Shown one piece after another: positions 1-5,283 of a DNA stretch of 5,283 nt. A model generated the notes under the pieces. It saw only the letters and a program-made list of their open reading frames with translations. It was not told the DNA's origin and did no database searches. The position numbers and the translations under genes were made by a program. This stretch comes from an uncultured Leucothrix sp. Its GTDB lineage: Bacteria > Pseudomonadota > Gammaproteobacteria > Thiotrichales > Thiotrichaceae. Location of the stretch: assembly GCA_937923375.1 (NCBI GenBank), contig CALAJG010000112.1, positions 1 to 5,283 of the forward strand, read 5' to 3'. The number at the start of each line of letters is the position of its first letter. Within the stretch, counting starts at the first letter, position 1.

Positions 1-456
1 GCGCTATCGCCCAGTACACGCGAAACTGGCTGTATGACCATGATCCCCGGCACGCATCGCAATAGCATTGTTGAGCACGTCGATACCTTTGAAGAAGATA
101 ATATTCTGACGCGTGGGCAGCGGGTGCGCGATGTGGATACGTCAAAAGGTGTTGATCTGATTTTACGTCCGGGCCAAATGTCTCTACACCATGGCGAAAT
201 CATTCATGGCTCACAGCCAAACCATAGCAATGAACGGCGTATCGGGTTTGCTTTGCAGTCATATGCCGCGCCCGAGGTTCGCCAGATAGTCGGTGATAAT
301 CTATGGATGGATATCAGAGGTGATAATCCTCGTGAAGGTAGTGAACAATTGCTTCGGCCTCAGTTTGATCTTGATCCTGCAGCTGACAGAGCACGAGCAA
401 ATAAAAACTTAGCGGACATATTGTACAACGGTGCAAAACAGCGCCGCGCCTATTAG
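1..456 (+). CDS. Phytanoyl-CoA dioxygenase (PhyH) family protein, 3' part (N-terminus outside window)
   Basis: The reading frame is open from the first base and gives 151 residues before a TAG stop, so the gene starts left of the window. The visible part is the C-terminal half of a PhyH-type Fe(II)/2-oxoglutarate oxygenase. It opens with ALSPSTRETGCM and IPGTH (residues 1-19), typical of the core strand after the metal-binding HxD motif. Then comes GQMSLHHGEIIHGSQPN (58-74), whose HGS histidine (His69) fits the distal iron ligand. The following RRIG (79-82) carries the arginine expected to bind 2-oxoglutarate. Members hydroxylate or otherwise oxidise small molecules in the cytoplasm. The proximal HxD lies outside the window, so hydroxylase cannot be told from the HxA halogenase type. 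It does not show the ectoine hydroxylase (EctD) pattern as I know it. It leads the operon shared with the two genes downstream; the substrate is unknown. An internal ATG at 34 is not the real start, because conserved family sequence precedes it. Confidence 0.85.
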   Translation, partial: ALSPSTRETGCMTMIPGTHRNSIVEHVDTFEEDNILTRGQRVRDVDTSKGVDLILRPGQMSLHHGEIIHGSQPNHSNERRIGFALQSYAAPEVRQIVGDNLWMDIRGDNPREGSEQLLRPQFDLDPAADRARANKNLADILYNGAKQRRAY

Positions 457-528
457 AATCACGCCACCGATAACGATATTGATGCTTACATGACGCCGAT
501 TGTTGAGGCATTTTCTGCAAACAGCCAC

Positions 529-532
529 GAGG
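529..532 (+). promoter_or_regulatory. Ribosome binding site that fixes the start of the EutA-like gene
   Basis: GAGG lies six bases before the ATG at 539. The same frame also has a TTG at 500, but no purine-rich motif precedes that codon at a useful distance. The residues between 500 and 538 also do not resemble the family N-terminus. This supports translation from 539. Confidence 0.6.
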
Positions 533-538
533 CCTAGG

Positions 539-1294
539 ATGAAAACACTGGACTATGAATTATTACCAGAAGACGACAAGACGCAGCTAGGACTGATCGT
601 ATTGCAGTCTGACGTTACTATCGAAGATGAGTTTCGCTATTACTTTGAAGATGAGCCCGTCAGCCTACTGGCGAATCGCATTCCTTTTGAAAACGAAGTG
701 ACGCCAGAAACGTTGAAGCAGATGGCACTGCATGTGGGAACCACAACCTCCCTCTTTCCGATTACTTCCAAGTTTAAAGCAGTTGGCTATGCCTGTACCT
801 CTGGCTCACTGCATATTGGCAGCGACAATATCGAAAAGTTAGTGCAAGAACAGCGCGCCTGCGATCACGTTACTAATCCCATGAAAGCAGCGATTACCGC
901 GCTTAAACACATCGATGCCAAAAACATTGCGTTCCTAGCGCCTTATAGCCAGCACGTCACGCAAACCATGATTGATGAATTAGAAAAACACGGCATCAAT
1001 ATCAGCCATTCAGCGACCTACGACGAGCCTCAGGATGCATTTGTTGGGCGCATCACACCAGAAAGCATCTATGAAGCGTCGGTGGATCTTTGTGAAGCAG
1101 CAGCGGCTGATGAACAACCTATCGACGCCATTTTTATCGCCTGTACTAATATGAAGTGTTCGCGGGTGATACCAGACATTGAAGAGAAAACCGGCGTCTA
1201 TGCACTGTCCAGCAACCAAGTACTTGCTTGGGATATGGCCCGACTAGCCGGTAGCCCACTCCATCTTAAAAACAAGGGAAGACTATGCCAGTAA
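539..1294 (+). CDS. Asp/Glu racemase superfamily protein, maleate isomerase / EutA-like
   Basis: This 251-residue cytoplasmic protein has the length and motifs of the family that includes maleate cis-trans isomerase, arylmalonate decarboxylase and the ectoine-utilisation protein EutA. These enzymes use two facing cysteines to move a proton at an activated carbon. The first is Cys86 in YACTSGS (84-90) and the second is Cys202 in IACTNMK (200-206). Between them are TNPMKAAITAL (112-122) and the IAFLAPY strand (130-136). After the second cysteine comes SSNQVLAWDMARLAG (224-238), a typical C-terminal signature. The start at 539 is chosen over an in-frame TTG at 500 because of the GAGG motif upstream. 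The gene lies 82 bases after the PhyH stop, and its last 10 bases overlap the M24 gene, so the two are probably translationally coupled. The family is sure and both catalytic residues are present. The exact reaction and substrate are not known, and EutA itself has no settled activity that I know of. Confidence 0.85.
   Translation: MKTLDYELLPEDDKTQLGLIVLQSDVTIEDEFRYYFEDEPVSLLANRIPFENEVTPETLKQMALHVGTTTSLFPITSKFKAVGYACTSGSLHIGSDNIEKLVQEQRACDHVTNPMKAAITALKHIDAKNIAFLAPYSQHVTQTMIDELEKHGINISHSATYDEPQDAFVGRITPESIYEASVDLCEAAAADEQPIDAIFIACTNMKCSRVIPDIEEKTGVYALSSNQVLAWDMARLAGSPLHLKNKGRLCQ
1274..1280 (+). promoter_or_regulatory. Ribosome binding site of the M24 gene, inside the preceding gene
   Basis: AAGGGAA sits four bases before the ATG at 1285, within the last codons of the EutA-like gene. 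It supports this start and the 10-base overlap, a layout typical of coupled translation. Confidence 0.6.
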
Positions 1295-2511
1295 GCACAT
1301 CCACTGCAGTACCCACTCAGCCGAAGCGTGGCTTTGAAACGGCCGAGTTTGAAACACGCCTGGCAAAGGCGCAGGCGAAGATGCAGCAAGACGAGCTAGC
1401 GGGCATCTTGCTAACCACCGAGCACGACATTAACTACTTCACAGGCTTCCTGACGCAGTTTTGGCAAAGCCCAACCCGCCCTTGGTATGTGATTTTACCG
1501 GCCGTTGGAAAGCCAATCGCTGTGATTCCTGAAATTGGGGTTAACTGCATGAAGAATGGCTGGGTTGATGATGTTCGCAGCTGGTCTTCCCCTCATGCGA
1601 CCGATGACGGAGTGTCGCTGTTAACCGAAGCCCTGATTGAAACCGTGGATAGCTCGATCCAGCAGCTCGGCAAGGAATTCGCTGCAATCGGCATCAACCG
1701 CGGACGTGAAACCCACATTCGTTTGCCTCTGAATGATTTTGATGAAGTGTCGGCAATGCTGCTTGAGCACAACCCTGAATCACTGTTTACCGATGCCACT
1801 CAAATCATGCGCAAGCTACGCATGGTGAAATCCCCTGCGGAAATCGAGAAGCTTTACTATATCGCACAAACTGTTTCGGGCGTGTTCGAAAGCCTATTCG
1901 ACTTTGTTGAAGTCGGCATGAAAGACAGCGATATCTTCCGCGCGTTTAAGATCGAATGTCTGAAAGCCGGTGTTGATGACGTGGCCTATTTGGTGGGCGC
2001 ATCGGATAAAGACGGTTACGATGACATCATTTCACCGCCTAGTGGTAAGGTGCTGCAAGACGGGCATGTCCTGATTCTAGATACTGGCTGTACTTTTGAT
2101 GGCTACTACTGTGACTATGACCGTAACTATGCATTTGGCAAGGTCGATGACTCAGCGTATCGTGCTTACGATGCGGTATTCGAAGCGACTGAAGCTGGGC
2201 TAGCAGTTTGTAAGCCAGGCAATACCTGCATCGATATATTCAATGCGATGAATGATGTAATGCAGGCAAATGGTGCCATGGGCGAGTCGGTTGGGCGCTA
2301 CGGCCATGGTTTAGGTTTGCAGCTGACTGAGCCACCATCGCATACTTCTTGGGATGATACCGTGCTAGAAGCGGGCATGGTGCTGACGCTAGAGCCGGGT
2401 ATGATTTACGCGCCAAACAAGATGATGGTACACGAGGAAAATATCGTCATTACTGAAACCGGCGTTGAGATGTTGTCACGCCGTGCAGCACCAACAATGC
2501 CCACAAAGTGA
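1285..2511 (+). CDS. M24 family metallohydrolase (Xaa-Pro dipeptidase / creatinase type)
   Basis: The 408-residue protein has the two-domain M24 plan: a creatinase-like N-terminal domain (about 20-165) with HDINYFTGF (47-55), then a pita-bread catalytic domain (about 185-395). All five dinuclear-metal ligands can be placed: Asp266 in LDTG, Asp277 in CDYDRN eleven residues later, His341 in GHGLG, Glu370 in LEPG and Glu384 in HEENIVIT. An active metal-dependent hydrolase of a Pro-dipeptide-like or cyclic amide/amidine bond is therefore likely. There is no signal peptide, so it acts in the cytoplasm. The M24 ectoine hydrolases (DoeA/EutD), as I recall them, lack the paired Asp and GHG motifs, so this is probably a different branch despite the EutA-like neighbour. 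The ATG at 1285 has a good ribosome binding site and overlaps the upstream gene by 10 bases. It is the last gene of the operon, followed by a hairpin. The family is secure; the substrate is open. Confidence 0.9.
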   Translation: MPVSTSTAVPTQPKRGFETAEFETRLAKAQAKMQQDELAGILLTTEHDINYFTGFLTQFWQSPTRPWYVILPAVGKPIAVIPEIGVNCMKNGWVDDVRSWSSPHATDDGVSLLTEALIETVDSSIQQLGKEFAAIGINRGRETHIRLPLNDFDEVSAMLLEHNPESLFTDATQIMRKLRMVKSPAEIEKLYYIAQTVSGVFESLFDFVEVGMKDSDIFRAFKIECLKAGVDDVAYLVGASDKDGYDDIISPPSGKVLQDGHVLILDTGCTFDGYYCDYDRNYAFGKVDDSAYRAYDAVFEATEAGLAVCKPGNTCIDIFNAMNDVMQANGAMGESVGRYGHGLGLQLTEPPSHTSWDDTVLEAGMVLTLEPGMIYAPNKMMVHEENIVITETGVEMLSRRAAPTMPTK

Positions 2512-2535
2512 TTCGTTTCGTGATTCTAAATGAAT

Positions 2536-2561
2536 GGCAGTAGCCTGCAAACGCTACTGCC
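2536..2561. terminator. Hairpin between convergent genes, probable bidirectional terminator
   Basis: GGCAGTAGC (2536-2544) pairs perfectly with GCTACTGCC (2553-2561) around an 8-base loop. It lies 24 bases after the stop of the M24 gene and 8 bases after the stop of the oxidase gene on the other strand, so it could end both transcripts. Neither side has a strong run of T, so termination may be imperfect or the hairpin may mainly protect 3' ends. Confidence 0.6.
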
Positions 2562-2569
2562 GATCCGTA

Positions 2570-4906
2570 TCATCGGGTCACATTGATAGTCACTTCACCC
2601 CAGGCCTCACGCCCCTGCACATCTTTAAAGGTATACCAGACTTTATCAGTGCCAACATAACCTGTCTTTGATTGATAGCTGACCCTGTTAGCTGATAGGA
2701 AAACATTGCCACCTTTTTGCGAATAAGCACTGTTAAATGGATTAAGGACTAATCCATTGCCAATATCATTTGCCAGTACATTAAAGTTAACTCTTGTGCC
2801 GGTGACTACATTGTATGAGTCGGCTTTACCAACCGGAAATGGGTTCGTTCCGCCGCCACTAACATTAATATTCGCAACGCTCCAAGCCTCACGACCCTGT
2901 ACATCCTTAAATGTGTACCAAATTTTATCCAGCCCCGTGAAACCAGATTTAGCTTTATATCGAATTTTATTGCTAAGTAACCTAACCGAACCGCCTTTCC
3001 ACGACCATACGTTGGGTGCCGTCAGTACCAAACCATTACCGATGTCATTCGCCAGAACATCGATAGTGCGTTCTACACCCGCAGTCGCCGTTACAGTATC
3101 TTCTTTACCGACAGGGAATGGATTGCCTCCATTGTTATTACTTACGGTTATCGTGACGGAACTCCATGCAGTAGCACCAGTAGAATCCTTAACTGTGTAA
3201 AAGATTTTATCGGTGCCGTTAAATCCCTGCTTAGCCGTGTAGGTAATTTTGTTATTGGCGACCGCAACCCTTCCACCTTTTTGTGACCAAGCACTTGAAA
3301 CGCCAAGAACCAAACCGCTGCCCGTGTCATTGGCTAAGGCATCGATAACTATTTGACTGCCTGATGCATTTACATTGTCGGGGCGCGCGGTCAAAGTAGG
3401 GTTCGAAATCGTGTTTGCGCTGATTTTGATTATATGACCTTTTGATGGAACCCCTTTATTATCGATCAAGTGCATCAAATAATAGCCTGGCGTTGCAACA
3501 TTAGCAGACGTGGGAATATTAACTCTAACGCCAGTTGATATATCTCGATAGTTCAGTTCAATAAAACGCTGATCCATATTCGATGAATGAGTCACGGCGC
3601 CCGTTTTCACTAAAGTCACGCGACTAATCGGATTTGCGGAAGAAAACGATACAGCGATATTCGCCCCATAGTTCGCCTGTGTAGGCGCACTGTTGATATT
3701 TGGTCGTGATGCCTGACCTGAGCTATTGTATAAATACGGTGGTGAGAAAATTTCAGCATTCGTGTTGACCTGAGGACCAGGCGCTCCACCGCCAGCAACT
3801 AAAATCCGTCCATCTTTCAGAAGTAACGCTGTGGAATGATAGAGTCGCGAGCGCTGATGTGATTCCATTGTGGTCCAACGTTCCGTGGAAGGATCCCAAA
3901 TCAGTGGGCGATAAGAGACATTATTCAATTCATTAGCATCACCGGAGCCACCTACCAGTAACACTTTTCCATCAGGAAGAATAACCGTATCGGCCCACTT
4001 ACGACCCGTTCTTAAGCTAGGAGCAGCAATATTTTTCACAATGGGATTAGAGCCAGTGACATCGATTGTCATGGCGATGACTCTGCTGGAAGTCATCTCA
4101 CCAGCAACGAATAGAATTTTCCCTGGACGATACATAACGGCCGTACTATTACCAAATTCTTCATAGTTTAAAAGTACTCTACCGATTGGAGTAATACTCC
4201 CAGACCCTGCTGTGTTCATGTAATACATGAGCACGTCATTATTGGGTGATGATCTTGAGATACTAAATACTCGCCCGTTTGGCAGCACCCACATCCGTGG
4301 ATACAAGGCATCGTAGTTCCCTGTCTGGGCACCAAACAACGATCGCCATTTATTAGTTGAAGGTGTGTAAATCTCTGGGGTAACGGCATTCGCTTTTGAA
4401 AGATCTAAACCACCGACTACTAATATTTCACCGTTTGATAGCGTCGTTGTGGTTGGATACCAGCGTGCGCTCCTCATGCTAGTTGCGCTGCTCAGCCCGC
4501 CACTACTAGTGTTATATTTCAGGACATTTTTTATGCCAGCGTTAACCACGCCCTGCGTTCTTGCGTCACCACCTGCCATGATGACGTCACCTGATTCGGG
4601 AAGTAGCAGAGCAGCAGTACAGAATGAATCGACGCCTACTGTATTTGGGAGCGTTTGATGAGAGCCATTGCCTGTACCCACATCAGGGTTCCATACATCG
4701 TAAATAAACTGGGCACCCTGAACACCCGCTCTATCAGTTCCCCAAGTGAGCACTTTTCCTTGAGGCGTTAATACCGCGTGTATCGCTATTAATGGCCATG
4801 ATTTCACACCGCCCCAGGTACCCTGAGTGTTGGGGGCTGCTTGCAAAGTTAGTGTGCTGGATGATAAGAGGCAGGCTAACGCTATTCTAGTTTTGATTCT
4901 GCTCAT
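2570..4906 (-). CDS. Secreted kelch-propeller copper radical oxidase (AA5, glyoxal/galactose oxidase-like) with three C-terminal Ig-like repeats
   Basis: From the ATG at 4906 the protein has 778 residues. The numbers here count from an upstream in-frame TTG at 4930 (786 residues). MSRIKTR, a hydrophobic stretch and TLQA (9-31) form a Sec signal peptide, probably cut after Ala31. Seven kelch-type strands (near 58, 114, 167, 219, 270, 321, 374) build a seven-blade propeller. An early-set domain follows (about 410-505), then three Ig/cadherin-like repeats (517-597, 607-691, 701-786). Active-site residues line up with galactose oxidase: Cys104 (C228), Tyr158 in RWYPT (Y272, cross-link partner), Tyr364-His365 in LYHS (Y495/H496) and His448 in VTHSS (H581). 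Spacings are similar. RWY, with no Trp in the W290 position, is closer to glyoxal oxidases. The family oxidises alcohols or aldehydes with O2 and makes H2O2. The substrate is unknown. ATG 4906 is preferred for its clean signal peptide; ATG 4921 and TTG 4930 are alternatives, and no start has a strong ribosome binding site. Confidence 0.85.
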   Translation of the reverse strand: MSRIKTRIALACLLSSSTLTLQAAPNTQGTWGGVKSWPLIAIHAVLTPQGKVLTWGTDRAGVQGAQFIYDVWNPDVGTGNGSHQTLPNTVGVDSFCTAALLLPESGDVIMAGGDARTQGVVNAGIKNVLKYNTSSGGLSSATSMRSARWYPTTTTLSNGEILVVGGLDLSKANAVTPEIYTPSTNKWRSLFGAQTGNYDALYPRMWVLPNGRVFSISRSSPNNDVLMYYMNTAGSGSITPIGRVLLNYEEFGNSTAVMYRPGKILFVAGEMTSSRVIAMTIDVTGSNPIVKNIAAPSLRTGRKWADTVILPDGKVLLVGGSGDANELNNVSYRPLIWDPSTERWTTMESHQRSRLYHSTALLLKDGRILVAGGGAPGPQVNTNAEIFSPPYLYNSSGQASRPNINSAPTQANYGANIAVSFSSANPISRVTLVKTGAVTHSSNMDQRFIELNYRDISTGVRVNIPTSANVATPGYYLMHLIDNKGVPSKGHIIKISANTISNPTLTARPDNVNASGSQIVIDALANDTGSGLVLGVSSAWSQKGGRVAVANNKITYTAKQGFNGTDKIFYTVKDSTGATAWSSVTITVSNNNGGNPFPVGKEDTVTATAGVERTIDVLANDIGNGLVLTAPNVWSWKGGSVRLLSNKIRYKAKSGFTGLDKIWYTFKDVQGREAWSVANINVSGGGTNPFPVGKADSYNVVTGTRVNFNVLANDIGNGLVLNPFNSAYSQKGGNVFLSANRVSYQSKTGYVGTDKVWYTFKDVQGREAWGEVTINVTR
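2573..3382 (-). repeat. Three tandem Ig/cadherin-like repeats coded in the oxidase C-terminus
   Basis: Three units of about 81-86 residues are coded at 3382-3140, 3112-2858 and 2830-2573. Each has a (V/A)LAND start, a [W/Y]S-x-KGG turn, a KI/RV-x-Y strand, GF/GY-x-G-x-DK and a final YT-x-KD...AW...V strand, as in bacterial Ig-like (Big_9/cadherin-like) modules. Units 2 and 3 share VLANDIGNGLVL and WYTFKDVQGREAW exactly, and are joined by near-identical NPFPVGK linkers; unit 1 is more diverged. The DNA copies have drifted, so the duplication is not recent. Such modules usually act as spacers or in binding to surfaces or polysaccharides; which applies here is not visible. Confidence 0.8.
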
Positions 4907-5063
4907 GAGACCACATTCCATTGTTGTCAATTGAATGTGTCACCATTACAAGATGCCAGTCAGGAATCAGTTTTAAAATACTGGCTGCCTTATTTTTCCT
5001 GATGAATGGTAGCGTGCAACAGCTGGTATATCAGCAGAAACGATCAAGCAATAAACCTTTGAA

Positions 5064-5099
5064 ATGCCTCAACCGATGACTGAGTATCGGCTGAGGCAT
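5064..5099 (-). terminator. Strong hairpin, probable terminator of the minus-strand gene entering from the right
   Basis: ATGCCTCA (5064-5071) pairs with TGAGGCAT (5092-5099), and after one A/C mismatch CCGAT (5073-5077) pairs with ATCGG (5086-5090). The loop is 8 bases. It begins 15 bases past the TAG of the right-edge gene. In minus-strand direction it is followed by a moderately T-rich stretch (TTCAAAGGTTTATT). It separates that gene from the oxidase gene, which suggests separate transcription. Confidence 0.65.
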
Positions 5100-5114
5100 A
5101 AAGTTACTATTGGA

Positions 5115-5283
5115 CTATCGTGTAACGTTAATCGTTACAGCGCCTGAGCTCTGTCGACCCTGAACATCTTTGAATGTGTACCAAAGTCTATCTGTCCCGA
5201 CAAAACCCGTTTTTGACCGGTAAATGATTCTGTTACTAGACAATGATACTCGGCCTCCTTGTTGTGAGTAGGCACTGCTTAGA
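5115..5283 (-). CDS. C-terminal end of a second secreted Ig-like-repeat protein, possible paralogue of the oxidase (5' part outside window)
   Basis: Reading minus strand from the right edge gives 55 codons ending in TAG at 5117-5115. They match the last 55 residues of the neighbouring oxidase with 39 identities and no gaps, including SAYSQ, SKTG, WYTFKDVQGR and the final VTINVTR. The segment is thus the end of the same Ig/cadherin-like module, placed at the very C-terminus as in the neighbour. Whether the missing N-terminal part is also a kelch copper oxidase cannot be seen; another exported enzyme or adhesin with the same tail is possible. The EAW triplet of the neighbour is QSS here, so a tryptophan conserved in all three repeats next door is lost. 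The gene has its own terminator-like hairpin downstream, and the gap to the oxidase gene is about 185-210 bases depending on the start used. Confidence 0.8.
   Translation of the reverse strand, partial: LSSAYSQQGGRVSLSSNRIIYRSKTGFVGTDRLWYTFKDVQGRQSSGAVTINVTR

Noticed and set aside
314..520. Antisense open frames over the real genes (for example 314-520 minus, 2757-3200 plus, 4449-4658 plus)
   Set aside because: They lie wholly or mostly opposite well-supported genes, have no recognisable motifs, and look like shadows of the coding strand.
500..538. TTG at 500 as the start of the EutA-like gene (264 residues)
   Set aside because: No ribosome binding site precedes it, the added 13 residues do not look like the family, and GAGG is well placed for ATG 539.
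1..2511. Naming the left operon as ectoine utilisation (eutA/eutD or doeA)
   Set aside because: The M24 active site does not fit the ectoine hydrolase branch as I know it, and no EutB, EutC, EutE or DoeB-D gene is in the window.
4873..4906. Lipoprotein signal (Cys20 as lipidated cysteine) in the oxidase
   Set aside because: The residues before Cys20 are ALA without the usual Leu at -3, and the hydrophobic stretch before it is too short. Normal Sec cleavage after Ala31 fits better.
4925..4930. TTGACA on the minus strand as a -35 promoter box for the oxidase gene
   Set aside because: It lies within 25 bases of the chosen start, and no -10-like hexamer follows at 16-18 bases. TGTAAT at 4950-4945 looks like a -10 but has no fitting -35, so no promoter is called.
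4955..4985. Inverted repeat GCCAGT / ACTGGC with a 19-base spacer upstream of the oxidase gene, as an operator
   Set aside because: Arms of six bases with a long spacer are expected by chance and no matching second site was seen.

Overview
The window most likely comes from a marine-type gammaproteobacterium. This is inferred from the mix of a small-molecule catabolic operon with a secreted, Ig-repeat-bearing oxidase, from moderate base composition, and from the style of the protein sequences. No rRNA, tRNA or marker gene is present to fix the taxon. No mobile element or CRISPR array is visible.

Left part (1-2511, plus strand) is a compact operon that enters from the left edge. It holds the C-terminal half of a phytanoyl-CoA-dioxygenase-like (PhyH) Fe(II)/2-oxoglutarate enzyme, an Asp/Glu racemase / maleate isomerase / EutA-type protein with both catalytic cysteines, and an M24 'pita-bread' metallohydrolase of the Xaa-Pro dipeptidase/creatinase class with all five metal ligands. 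The last two genes overlap by 10 bases. The trio looks like a pathway that oxidises, isomerises and hydrolyses a small nitrogenous compound. The substrate cannot be read from the sequence. The set resembles ectoine-utilisation (eut/doe) operons in part, but the M24 protein does not look like the ectoine hydrolase branch.

A perfect hairpin at 2536-2561 sits between this operon and the convergent gene on the other strand.

Right part (2570-5283, minus strand) has a large exported protein of about 780 residues. It has a signal peptide, a seven-blade kelch propeller, a galactose-oxidase-type early-set domain and three tandem Ig/cadherin-like repeats. The copper-radical-oxidase active site (Cys, Tyr, Tyr-His, His) is fully present, and the Cys of the cross-link is the only cysteine in the mature protein. 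It is therefore very probably an active AA5-type copper radical oxidase (glyoxal/galactose oxidase-like) that makes H2O2 outside the cytoplasm. About 185-210 bases upstream, past a strong hairpin terminator, a second minus-strand gene runs in from the right edge. Only its last 55 codons are visible. They encode the same C-terminal repeat module (39 of 55 residues identical), so two neighbouring secreted proteins share this tail.
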